From contig CAJXVU010000004.1 of the NCBI GenBank assembly GCA_913062555.1, positions 83,422-147,421 of the forward strand: a DNA stretch of 64,000 nt, written 5' to 3'. This DNA comes from an uncultured Bacteroidota bacterium. Its GTDB lineage: Bacteria > Bacteroidota > Bacteroidia > Flavobacteriales > Flavobacteriaceae. Below the pieces are notes generated by a model. That model saw nothing but the letters and a program-made list of their open reading frames with translations, did not search any database and was not told the DNA's origin. The position numbers and the translations under genes were made by a program. Within the stretch, counting starts at the first letter, position 1. Each line of letters begins with the position of its first letter. This document shows positions 36,429-46,379 of this stretch, piece by piece.

Positions 36429-37187
36429 TTATGATTCTACCTTGCGTAAAATTTCATAGTTCTTCTCTTTTACATAGTTCATATTTGCTTGAATATAAAA
36501 GAAACCGAATGCTAACACTAACAATACAGAGTACACTACTGCGAATATATTTTCATCGGAAACATAATAATAGGCCACTTGTATAACTTCAGAAAACACG
36601 ATACAAAGCGCTCCTAATAATAAGTTCATTGCCTTTTTTGAGTCTCTACTAATGTAATTGACTAAAGTAACTGTTAGCAATAACATCATAACGATGTTGT
36701 AAACAATTTCTACAACAAATTCCATAGTATATTCAAAATAGCCACTATTTTCGGAAACCTGAGAAACAAGAATCACACTATATATATCTAAAACCAGTAA
36801 AATAAAAATATGTACAGGATAGTTTTTCCATATCATTCTTAAGTCCATTGATTTTATCAACTCCAAAATCAAAAAGATATAGGCCATAATACTAAGCCCG
36901 TTCCCACCATAATACATCAGTTCATATATCGTAGAAGAAGGATCTGGTAAAAATGCAAATACACCTGTAAACTCAGCTAAAGAAAAACATAGTAAAAAGT
37001 AGAAAAAATAACTCCGTCTATCCTTTGTTTTTAAGCAATATAAAACGGTCAGCATTGGTAAAATTATTATCCTCACAACTATAGCTAATTCTTCCAGTTC
37101 AAAAATCTGGAATCCTATGAAGCTAATGGCAAGTAAAATAATAAAGCCTAATAATATTTTGGTTAGTCGCATATGATTTATAATCAT
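36429..37187 (-). CDS. Multi-pass membrane protein, possibly YhhN-like
   Basis: The product is about 252 aa with seven or eight hydrophobic segments (for example ILLGFIILLAISFIGFQIF, IVVRIIILPMLTVLYCL, FFYFLLCFSLAEFTGVFAFL, AVVYSVLLVLAFGFFYIQANM). The topology and the SLAEFTGVF segment recall the YhhN/TMEM86 lysoplasmalogenase-like family, but I am not certain. I use ATG 37187. 37172 is also possible, and the ORF-track start at 37211 lies upstream of the likely transcription start. A TAtaTTTG box (37198-37205) and two palindromes lie just upstream, so this gene appears individually regulated. Confidence 0.65.
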   Translation of the reverse strand: MIINHMRLTKILLGFIILLAISFIGFQIFELEELAIVVRIIILPMLTVLYCLKTKDRRSYFFYFLLCFSLAEFTGVFAFLPDPSSTIYELMYYGGNGLSIMAYIFLILELIKSMDLRMIWKNYPVHIFILLVLDIYSVILVSQVSENSGYFEYTMEFVVEIVYNIVMMLLLTVTLVNYISRDSKKAMNLLLGALCIVFSEVIQVAYYYVSDENIFAVVYSVLLVLAFGFFYIQANMNYVKEKNYEILRKVES

Positions 37188-37197
37188 GTTTGTGAGA

Positions 37198-37251
37198 CAA
37201 ATATAACACAATTATACCTATTATCGATAAAAAATTACACTTTATCGATAA
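37198..37251 (-). promoter_or_regulatory. Promoter with two TTATCGATAA palindromes
   Basis: TAtaTTTG (37198-37205 on the minus strand) is a good -7 element 10 nt before the ATG at 37187. Upstream lie two identical 10-bp perfect palindromes, TTATCGATAA, at 37221-37230 and 37242-37251, exactly 21 bp (two helical turns) apart. The nearer one covers the -33 position, as expected for a repressor operator. Confidence 0.6.
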
Positions 37252-37272
37252 AATACATTATTTATAATCATT

Positions 37273-39267
<1,995 letters not shown>

Positions 39268-39453
39268 TCAAATAAATAAAAGAATTTATATAATCTTTTT
39301 AGGCTATATTTAATGCAACTAATATACTAAAATGCTGCTCAAGAAAATGCTACTGAAATTAGTTTTTATCAGCTATTTATCCTGATGAATAATGCAAATA
39401 CATAAAAGCTTTGCGTTTGGCTTTTAGGATATTAAAACCAAATAAATGAAATT

Positions 39454-40194
39454 ATGATACTAGAAATCTGTACGAGCTCTTTTAAATCTGCTCATAATGC
39501 ACAGAATGCTGGAGCACAACGCATAGAATTATGTGCCGAATTGGCTATTGGAGGTATTACACCGTCTTATGGGCTAATAAAGCAAGTTGTAGATACTTTA
39601 TCAATTGCTGTAAATGTTTTAATTAGACCACGAAGCGGTAATTTTACCTATTCTGATGCCGAATTCGATATCATGAAACAGGATATTCAACTTTGTAAAA
39701 ATTTAGGATGTGCTGGGATTGTATCAGGGATTTTGAATTCTGACAATACCATAGATCTAGATCGTACAAAAGAACTGATTGAACTTTCTAAGCCCTTACC
39801 TTTTACTTTTCATCGTGCTTTTGATTGGACTCCTAATGCAAAAACCGCAATATCACAATTACTTACCTTAGGCGCTCATGGCATATTAACTTCTGGACAA
39901 AACACAAGTGCCGAAAAAGGACTCTCCTTACTTATGGAACTCCAAGAATTTGCTGGAGACAAAATCAATATTCTTCCAGGAGGAGGCATAAATTCTGAGA
40001 ACGCCGGTCTATTTAAGGCTGTTGGGTTCGATGAAATTCATGCATCAGCTTCCGTCATAAAAAAAACAAATAAGACTCCTAAAATTTCAATGAATAGTCA
40101 AAAATTCTTTGATGAAACCATCGAGACTTATTCAGACGTTGACAAGATAACATCTATATTAAATGTTATTAATGAAGAAATCGCTGGTAGTTAA
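39454..40194 (+). CDS. cutC: CutC family protein
   Basis: The product is 246 aa, a TIM-barrel CutC protein. Family motifs are LEICTSSFKSAHNAQNAGAQRIELCAEL at the N-terminus, GGITPSYGLIKQV, VLIRPRSGNFTYSDAEF, TFHRAFDW, and GILTSGQNTSAEKGLSLL with ILPGGGIN. CutC was linked to copper tolerance, although a direct role in copper handling has been disputed. No other copper gene is nearby. It is divergent from ligA with a 186-bp spacer and converges on the LOG gene. Confidence 0.93.
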   Translation: MILEICTSSFKSAHNAQNAGAQRIELCAELAIGGITPSYGLIKQVVDTLSIAVNVLIRPRSGNFTYSDAEFDIMKQDIQLCKNLGCAGIVSGILNSDNTIDLDRTKELIELSKPLPFTFHRAFDWTPNAKTAISQLLTLGAHGILTSGQNTSAEKGLSLLMELQEFAGDKINILPGGGINSENAGLFKAVGFDEIHASASVIKKTNKTPKISMNSQKFFDETIETYSDVDKITSILNVINEEIAGS

Positions 40195-40225
40195 GATTGT
40201 AGAATTAAATTTTAAATTGAGTAAT

Positions 40226-40816
40226 TCAAGTCCGCTCGACTTTTAACCACTTCGGAACAGCCTTAGGTTTAAAAGATTTCATTTTATCAAGTAATGAATC
40301 AATATCGCGATCAACAATGAGCAGTTCTAAGTTGTCCATTTTAAGAAACCCATTAGAAACCATGGTTTCTAACATACCTATTAACTCATTATAAAAACCA
40401 TCACAATTTAATAATCCAATTGGTTTTTGGTGCAAGCCTAGTTGCGCCCAAGTAATAATTTCGAAGAGTTCTTCTAAGGTACCAAAGCCCCCAGGAAGGG
40501 TAATAAATCCATCTGATAATTCATGCATTTTCAATTTACGCTCATGCATGTTTTTGGTTGTAATCAATTCATGTAATCCTAAATGCACCACTTCTTTAAG
40601 TTTCAAGAACTCAGGAATTACACCAATTACTATTCCGTTATTATCAAGTGACGCCTGTGCCACTTTGCCCATAATACCAATCTTGGCAGCCCCATAAACT
40701 AAACTTATATTTTCTTTTGCTAAGGTGACACCTAATTGTTCAGCTTGAGCTATAATATAAGGTGCATTTCCTTCACTGCTACCGCAAAACACCGCTATAG
40801 ATTTTAGTTGGTTCAT
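40226..40816 (-). CDS. LOG family protein (TIGR00730)
   Basis: The product is 196 aa. The Rossmann-like fold carries VFCGSSEGNAPYI at the start, LVYGAAKIGIMGKVAQASL, and the signature PGGFGTLEELFEIITWAQLG near residue 107. LOG proteins cleave nucleoside 5'-monophosphates to free base and ribose 5-phosphate (cytokinin activation in plants and some bacteria). The bacterial substrate here is probably a common nucleotide. The ATG overlaps the prmC stop (ATGA), so it is the third gene of the GNAT-prmC-LOG operon. Confidence 0.92.
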   Translation of the reverse strand: MNQLKSIAVFCGSSEGNAPYIIAQAEQLGVTLAKENISLVYGAAKIGIMGKVAQASLDNNGIVIGVIPEFLKLKEVVHLGLHELITTKNMHERKLKMHELSDGFITLPGGFGTLEELFEIITWAQLGLHQKPIGLLNCDGFYNELIGMLETMVSNGFLKMDNLELLIVDRDIDSLLDKMKSFKPKAVPKWLKVERT

Positions 40817-41697
40817 ATAATTTCTCCTTTAATCATTCTATCCTTATTAAAAACATCTTGTTTCAATACTAAATTTATAAATCCTTCATTTTCCATGAGC
40901 AATTCTGTCTCTTCTCCAAGATACTCATTAATTTCAAAAAATAATTGCCCTTTAGTATTTAATATCTCTTTTGAAAGTTGAGTAATTTTACGGTAGAACA
41001 ACAAAGCATCATCGTTGGCAACAAACAACGCCAAATGTGGTTCATGCGCTAACACATTTTCCGTCATCATATCTTTTTCCAATTCACGAACATAAGGGGG
41101 ATTTGAGACTATAACATCTATACCTAAATCACCTAGCTCCAAGTTCGAAAGCTTCTCCTTATTATTATCTATAATCAAATTCAAAACATTCGCTTCAATA
41201 AACTCAATATTTACACTGTTTTTATCTGCATTTTGTTTGGCAACGGCTAATGCCTCTTCACTTACATCTAAAGCAAAAACCTTGGCATTTGGTAAATGTT
41301 TAGCCAATGCAACAGCAATACAACCGCTCCCCGTTCCTATATCCAGAATCGTAATGTTTTTTTTTGCTTTATTATCATTTATGATCCATGCAACCAATTC
41401 TTCAGTTTCTGGTCTGGGAATTAAAACTGAACTATTTACATTAAAAAGCAAACCATAGAACTCAGTGTCGCCAAGAATATATTGTATAGGCTCATAGTTT
41501 TGAAGTCGCTCTAAAGCTTTTTGAAATTGATCATAAGCATCTGCTTCAATACCTGTTTCAACATTTAAGGATACGTCAATTCGCTTCAACCCTAGTACAG
41601 ATTCACTAAGCATATAAAAGAATGAGTTGACTTCCGTAACAGGATAATATCCTAATAATGCATTATTAAAATATGTCTTTAATGATTTTAAAATCAT
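40813..41697 (-). CDS. prmC: Peptide chain release factor N5-glutamine methyltransferase
   Basis: PrmC methylates the GGQ glutamine of release factors. The product is 294 aa from ATG 41697. I prefer this to the ORF-track start at 41727 because it overlaps the upstream GNAT stop as ATGA. An N-terminal helical domain (SVLGLKRIDVSLN) precedes the SAM domain with ILDIGTGSGCIAVALAKHLP and the catalytic VSNPPYVRELE (NPPY). Insert PETEELVAWI is typical. The stop overlaps the LOG start by 4 bp. Confidence 0.94.
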   Translation of the reverse strand: MILKSLKTYFNNALLGYYPVTEVNSFFYMLSESVLGLKRIDVSLNVETGIEADAYDQFQKALERLQNYEPIQYILGDTEFYGLLFNVNSSVLIPRPETEELVAWIINDNKAKKNITILDIGTGSGCIAVALAKHLPNAKVFALDVSEEALAVAKQNADKNSVNIEFIEANVLNLIIDNNKEKLSNLELGDLGIDVIVSNPPYVRELEKDMMTENVLAHEPHLALFVANDDALLFYRKITQLSKEILNTKGQLFFEINEYLGEETELLMENEGFINLVLKQDVFNKDRMIKGEII

Positions 41698-42182
41698 AAC
41701 AAGTCTTTTATCATCCATACACCACAAGAATAATGTCCTGTATTTCCTAAGGGTTCTTCCAAATGTTTATATCCGGCTTTTTCATACATTGAAATTGCAA
41801 TTTTCATTTGTGATGCCGATTCTAAATAACATTGTTTATAACCATAATCCCTAGCAGCATCGAGACATTTGTTGAAAATTATTTTACCATATCCTTTACC
41901 TCTTACTTCGGGAGGAAAATATACTTTTTGCAGTTCACAAATTTCTGTTTCAAAACCTTTTAAGGGCTTTATACCTCCACCTCCTAAAATCACACCATTC
42001 TCTTCTACAACAAAATAAACTTCATTGACACCTTGATACGATTGGTACATTCTTGGTGTTTCAGCATCTTCATATGCTGTGCCTATTAATGGTAAATTAA
42101 ACTCAGGAAAAATATCTTTAATTATTTGCTCAATAGCGAGATTATCTACTTGTTGAATTTCTCTTATTATAAGCTTGCACAT
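41694..42182 (-). CDS. GNAT-family N-acetyltransferase
   Basis: The product is 162 aa. The acetyl-CoA loop is LQKVYFPPEVRGKGYGKIIFNKCL (RGKGYG), with a second part YLESASQMKIAISMYEKAGYKHLEEP. The ending CGVWMIKDLL and GGGGIKPL recall the amino-acid GNAT subgroup common in Bacteroidota. The substrate is unknown. It is the first gene of the minus-strand operon with prmC and the LOG gene, and is divergent from the LEA-ribD operon across 58 bp. Confidence 0.85.
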   Translation of the reverse strand: MCKLIIREIQQVDNLAIEQIIKDIFPEFNLPLIGTAYEDAETPRMYQSYQGVNEVYFVVEENGVILGGGGIKPLKGFETEICELQKVYFPPEVRGKGYGKIIFNKCLDAARDYGYKQCYLESASQMKIAISMYEKAGYKHLEEPLGNTGHYSCGVWMIKDLL

Positions 42183-42240
42183 ACCAATTTTTATATCTTA
42201 TTTTTGTAATGTGAAGATACATATATTCTAATTCATTTAA

Positions 42241-42696
42241 ATGAGAAAAATTCTTTTATTATCAACCTTTATTATTCTTTTTACAAATTGTAATATAAAA
42301 GAAAAACCAGAATTTATAAAAGTTGAAAAAATTGAAATAACTAATGCATCAGCAAAAATCATAACACTTAATATCAACGCTATTTTTAACAACCCAAACG
42401 ATATTGGCGGTTCATTAAATTGTGAAAACATTGTCATTTTGATAAATGATGTAGCACTTGGTAAAATTTCTTCGGAAGATTTTAAAGTTCCTGCTCATAA
42501 GGAATTCAAAGTACCTCTAGAAGTGACCATAAACACTAAAGAGATTTTAGGCAGTAACAGTATTAGTGGGATTTTAAATAGTTTCGTAAAGAAAACCATA
42601 AAAGTGCAATACAAAGGGGATATTATTTATAGACTAGTTGGTTCTTCATTTAAATATCATATCGACACAACAGAAAATGTAAAATTAATACTTTGA
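42241..42696 (+). CDS. LEA type 2 / WHy-domain lipoprotein
   Basis: The product is 151 aa. The signal MRKILLLSTFIILFTNC has a lipoprotein Cys at residue 17. The mature part is a single beta-sandwich with FIKVEKIEITNASAKIITLNI, the NPNDIGGSLN motif and the KVPAHKEFKVPLEVTI stretch, the pattern of LEA-2/WHy proteins. These are thought to protect or bind at membranes. Its TGA overlaps the ribD TTG start, so it leads a five-gene overlapping cluster that includes riboflavin synthesis. Confidence 0.8.
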   Translation: MRKILLLSTFIILFTNCNIKEKPEFIKVEKIEITNASAKIITLNINAIFNNPNDIGGSLNCENIVILINDVALGKISSEDFKVPAHKEFKVPLEVTINTKEILGSNSISGILNSFVKKTIKVQYKGDIIYRLVGSSFKYHIDTTENVKLIL

Positions 42697-43697
42697 ATTT
42701 ACACGAGATCTATATAAATCGTTGCCTTGAGATTGCAAAAAAAGGCTTAGGAACTACTGCTCCAAACCCTATGGTTGGTAGCGTGATTGTTTATAACAAC
42801 AAAATTATTGGGGAAGGATTTACCAGTCCTTATGGAGGGTCTCATGCTGAAGTAAATGCCATTAATTCGGTTAGCAACAAATCGCTTTTAAGCAGGGCCA
42901 CACTCTACGTAACTCTAGAACCTTGTTCTCATTTTGGAAAAACGCCTCCGTGTAGTGATCTAATAATTAAACATAAAATTCCAAATGTCATAATTGGTTG
43001 TTCAGATGACAACCCGAAAGTAGCTGGTAAAGGTATTGCAAAACTTAAAGCTTCTGGTTGTGATGTCATTGTTGGTGTTTTAGAAAACGATTGCAAACAA
43101 CATCACAAGCGTTTTTTTACATTCCACAATAAAAAAAGGCCTTATATAATTTTGAAATGGGCTGAAACAAGTGATGGTTTTATTGCTCCTAAAACTAAAA
43201 AAGAAAGCAAACCCGTTTGGATTACTAATGCCTATTCGAGGCAACTGGTTCATAAATGGCGCGGTGAGGAACAGGCCATATTGGTTGGTACTAATACCGT
43301 GTCTCAAGATAATCCAAGTTTAACTTCGAGAGATTATCAAGGTAAACACCCCATAAGAATCGTTATCGATAAAACAAAAAAACTTTCAACAAACTACAGT
43401 GTATTTAATGATACAGCAAAAACAATTGTAATTTCTGAAAGCACCATAGCTTTTAAGGCTCCCCTAGGAGAACAAATTTGTCAATATCTACATATTAATG
43501 ATATCAATTCCGTAATTATTGAAGGCGGAAGGAAAACATTACAAACTTTTATTGATGAAAACCTTTGGGATGAAGCCCGTGTTTTTACAGGTAAAACTAA
43601 CTTTAATTCTGGAACAAAAGGCCCTTTATTAAACGGAAAATTATATTCTGAAATCTCTATTTTAGAGGACTCTTTAAAAATATATTTGAATGATTAA
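42693..43697 (+). CDS. ribD: Bifunctional riboflavin biosynthesis deaminase/reductase RibD
   Basis: RibD deaminates and then reduces the pyrimidine intermediate of riboflavin synthesis. The product is 334 aa. The N-terminal deaminase has HAEVNAINSV and PCSHFGKTPPCSDLII (zinc Cys pair). The C-terminal reductase has YIILKWAETSDGFIAP, WRGEEQAILVGTNTVSQDNPSL and VIIEGGRKTLQTFID. The start is TTG 42693, inside the LEA stop (TTGA). The alignment of MNLHEIYINRCLEIAKKG with other RibD N-termini supports it. Its end overlaps the HAD gene by 8 bp. Confidence 0.94.
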   Translation: MNLHEIYINRCLEIAKKGLGTTAPNPMVGSVIVYNNKIIGEGFTSPYGGSHAEVNAINSVSNKSLLSRATLYVTLEPCSHFGKTPPCSDLIIKHKIPNVIIGCSDDNPKVAGKGIAKLKASGCDVIVGVLENDCKQHHKRFFTFHNKKRPYIILKWAETSDGFIAPKTKKESKPVWITNAYSRQLVHKWRGEEQAILVGTNTVSQDNPSLTSRDYQGKHPIRIVIDKTKKLSTNYSVFNDTAKTIVISESTIAFKAPLGEQICQYLHINDINSVIIEGGRKTLQTFIDENLWDEARVFTGKTNFNSGTKGPLLNGKLYSEISILEDSLKIYLND

Positions 43698-44304
43698 AAC
43701 CATAATTTTTGATTTTGGGGACGTATTCATCAACCTAGATAAACCAGCAACAGAAAGAGAATTACTAAAATTAGGCCTTCCAAAGATTACAGACGAGATG
43801 TATCAATATGCATTTCAATATGAAAAAGGATTAATTAGCACTGAAGATTTTACAGCTTATTATTGTGAATTATTTCCGGAAATTTCAAAATTGGCTCTTG
43901 AAAATGCATGGAATGCAATAATTTTAGATTTTCCAGATCATCGATTAAAATTTATTGAATCCCTGTCAAGCTCAAAAACATATCAGCTTATATTACTAAG
44001 TAACACCAACGAACTTCATATAAAAAAGGTTATTAAAAACATGGGAATAGATCGCTATAAGCGTTTCCAGAACTGTTTTGATAAATTTTATTTATCGCAT
44101 GAGATACATTGCAGAAAGCCCGATTCAGAAATTTATAAATATGTAATTGAAAAGAATAATCTAGTGGCGCAAGAGTGTTTATTTATTGATGATACCATAG
44201 AAAATACTGTAGCCGCCTCATCAATAGGACTATATTCCTGGAACAACAACCCAGCAACGGAAGATGTTGTAAATTTATTCACCATAAAAAAAGAATTATT
44301 TTGA
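43690..44304 (+). CDS. HAD-family hydrolase
   Basis: The product is 204 aa. Motif I is IIFDFGDVFINLD (nucleophile Asp), motif II LILLSNTNE, motif III the Lys in CRKPDSEIYKYV, and motif IV LFIDDTIENTVAA. It fits the HAD subfamily IA phosphatases. It follows ribD with an 8-bp overlap. Since the riboflavin pathway needs a phosphatase after RibD, this HAD is a reasonable candidate for it, but that is inference from position only. The stop is overlapped by the TTG of the next gene. Confidence 0.87.
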   Translation: MIKTIIFDFGDVFINLDKPATERELLKLGLPKITDEMYQYAFQYEKGLISTEDFTAYYCELFPEISKLALENAWNAIILDFPDHRLKFIESLSSSKTYQLILLSNTNELHIKKVIKNMGIDRYKRFQNCFDKFYLSHEIHCRKPDSEIYKYVIEKNNLVAQECLFIDDTIENTVAASSIGLYSWNNNPATEDVVNLFTIKKELF

Positions 44305-45164
44305 TTTACCTTTTATTAAGTATACTAGCTTCTACAGCGATATTTGTAATTTTCAAATTATTTGATTATTTCAAAATCAATACACTCCAAGCAATTGTTA
44401 TAAACTACATAACGGCTTGTATTAGTGGTGCATTAAGCTATGAAGCCAGCATAAATACAACCGAAATAATTAACTCCAAATGGTTTCTTGGAGCTATTGC
44501 CTTAGGGTTTTTATTTATTTCTGTCTTTAATTTAATGGCCTTAACAGCACAACGTAACGGCTTGTCTGTAGCATCAGTGGCAGGTAAAATGAGCGTCATT
44601 ATTCCGGTTATTTTTGGAATTTATGTCTATAATGAAACCGTCGGCTTCCAAAAAGTCTTTGGTATTATTTTAGCTTTAATTGCAGTTTATCTTACTACTG
44701 TAAAAAGTAAATCCTCATTTAATTTCCGTAAAGGCATGCTTTTTCCATTGTTATTATTCATTGGATCAGGGATAATAGACACCGCAATAAAATATATAGA
44801 AACAACTTATATTGCTGCAAATGGTATTCCAATATTTTCAGCTACCATATTTGCATGTGCTGCCATCATCGGTATTTTAATCTTGTGTATTAAGGCCGTA
44901 TTAGGTCAATTCAAGTTTGATATAAAAAGTGTTATAGGTGGAACTATACTTGGAGTAGTAAACTACTATTCTATTTATTTCTTGTTGAAAGCTCTGCAAT
45001 TTGAAGGCCTTGAAAGCTCTACCCTATTTACAGTTAACAATGTTGCTATTGTGATGGTCACAACATTAATTGGACTGGTTATGTTTAAAGAGCATATCTC
45101 AAAAAAGAATTGGCTAGGCATTACACTAGCAATAGTTTCAATATTTTTAGTAACCTTAGCATAA
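44301..45164 (+). CDS. EamA/DMT-family transporter
   Basis: The product is 287 aa with about ten hydrophobic segments in two halves, as in drug/metabolite transporters. The first half includes YLLLSILASTAIFVIFKLF and GLSVASVAGKMSVIIPVIFGIYVYNE. The second includes LLLFIGSGIIDTAIKYIE and NVAIVMVTTLIGLVMFKEHIS, and both contain the EamA N-E/K-E segment before the last helices. The start is TTG 44301, overlapping the HAD stop (TTGA). Cargo is unknown, and its place after ribD suggests, weakly, flavin-related export. Confidence 0.82.
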   Translation: MIYLLLSILASTAIFVIFKLFDYFKINTLQAIVINYITACISGALSYEASINTTEIINSKWFLGAIALGFLFISVFNLMALTAQRNGLSVASVAGKMSVIIPVIFGIYVYNETVGFQKVFGIILALIAVYLTTVKSKSSFNFRKGMLFPLLLFIGSGIIDTAIKYIETTYIAANGIPIFSATIFACAAIIGILILCIKAVLGQFKFDIKSVIGGTILGVVNYYSIYFLLKALQFEGLESSTLFTVNNVAIVMVTTLIGLVMFKEHISKKNWLGITLAIVSIFLVTLA

Positions 45165-45779
45165 GTGGAAATAAACGACACATACAGAACAATTACAACA
45201 GCTTCCGATGCATCACTGTTTAAAGATAAGAACAGCAAGTTTTATGGCTATGCATTTCCCGTACTAAATGAACAAAGCATAAAACTGCATTTAGAAGACT
45301 TGAAAAAACGCCATCACTCCGCAAGACATTGGTGTTATGCATATCAATTAGGAACAGAAAAGACTACATATCGCGCAAATGATGATGGAGAACCAAGTAA
45401 CAGTGCTGGGCAACCCATTTACGGTCAAATCCAATCATTTGATATTACCAATGTCCTGATTGTGGTAGTACGCTATTTTGGTGGCGTAAAACTTGGGGTT
45501 GGAGGATTGATTAACGCGTATAGAACTGCTGCTCAATTAGCATTGGAAAATGCCAATATTATAGAAAAAACCATCAATAAAGAATACAACATCACTTTTG
45601 ACTATAAAAACATGAATAAAGTGATGCGGATAATTAAAGAAAAACAAATTAAAATTGTAAATCAAAAATTAGAATTAGATTGTCAAATTCATATTTCTGT
45701 CAGAAAAAAAGATGCAAATCAGATTTTTGAAATTTTTAACCAACATTACGAGATTAAAATCACGAACTTAATCGATTAA
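45165..45779 (+). CDS. YigZ/IMPACT family protein
   Basis: The product is 204 aa. Start is GTG 45165, directly after the EamA TAA. The UPF0029 N-terminal domain has KFYGYAFPVLNEQ, HHSARHWCYAYQLG, NDDGEPSNSAGQPI, and VVVRYFGGVKLGVGGLINAYRTAAQLAL. A short C-terminal DUF1949-like part follows. YigZ relatives are linked to translation and proline-peptide processing, with no settled function. Its 3' end overlaps the convergent thioesterase gene by 4 bp. Confidence 0.9.
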   Translation: MEINDTYRTITTASDASLFKDKNSKFYGYAFPVLNEQSIKLHLEDLKKRHHSARHWCYAYQLGTEKTTYRANDDGEPSNSAGQPIYGQIQSFDITNVLIVVVRYFGGVKLGVGGLINAYRTAAQLALENANIIEKTINKEYNITFDYKNMNKVMRIIKEKQIKIVNQKLELDCQIHISVRKKDANQIFEIFNQHYEIKITNLID

Positions 45780-46174
45780 TTTTGCAGTTTGTCGATTATG
45801 AATTTTGGACATCGTGTTGGTCTATTGGTTTTCATATTAATAAAAGCCAAAACTGTGCTCCCTAATGTTAAAATTTCACCCTTCTGATTAGTGATTTCAT
45901 AACTAAATTCTATGGTAGCAGTAGGCATTTTTATGAGTTCTGTTTTTACACAAATCTCATCGTCGTAACAAGCCGGTTTTTTATAGTTCAAAGACAAAGA
46001 AACCACCGGAAGCATTACCCCATCAGCCTCCATCTGCTTATACGATATTCCTAAACTACGCAACCATTCTATTCGTGCTATCTCTAAATAACTTGGATAA
46101 TTTCCGTGATATACTACGCCCATTTGATCTGTTTCACCATAACGTACACGCATCTTAGTTTTATGATATTTCAT
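45776..46174 (-). CDS. Acyl-CoA thioesterase, 4HBT/YbgC type
   Basis: The product is 132 aa, a single hotdog domain. RVRYGETDQMGVVYHGNYPSYLEIARIEWL near the N-terminus is the 4-hydroxybenzoyl-CoA thioesterase-family signature (the Asp in ETDQMGVVYH is the catalytic candidate). ATIEFSYEITNQKGEILTLGSTVLAFI forms the later strands. Likely reaction: hydrolysis of short or medium acyl-CoA. It is divergent from dnaA across 205 bp. Confidence 0.9.
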   Translation of the reverse strand: MKYHKTKMRVRYGETDQMGVVYHGNYPSYLEIARIEWLRSLGISYKQMEADGVMLPVVSLSLNYKKPACYDDEICVKTELIKMPTATIEFSYEITNQKGEILTLGSTVLAFINMKTNRPTRCPKFIIDKLQN

Positions 46175-46282
46175 TTTATAAATGTAATCGATTTAAATAT
46201 TTTTGTTGTACTTTCATCGGGATTTAAACATGCGAAAAAAAAACTAAATATTCAATAGCTTACGATTTTTTTTTTTAGATTT

Positions 46283-46302
46283 TTGTTCACATATTTGTCA
46301 CA
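46283..46302 (+). promoter_or_regulatory. Two near-DnaA-box repeats upstream of dnaA
   Basis: TTGTTCACA (46283) and TTTGTCACA (46294) are 11 bp apart, 78-97 bp before the dnaA ATG. Each is one base off TTWTNCACA-type DnaA sites. Autoregulation by DnaA is possible. Chance similarity is not excluded in AT-rich sequence. Confidence 0.3.
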
Positions 46303-46379
46303 TAGAAAACAGCCGGTAGAAAATATATTCTCTATTACTTTCTATAACCAACTAACTAACTTAAAATTTTAACACAAAC

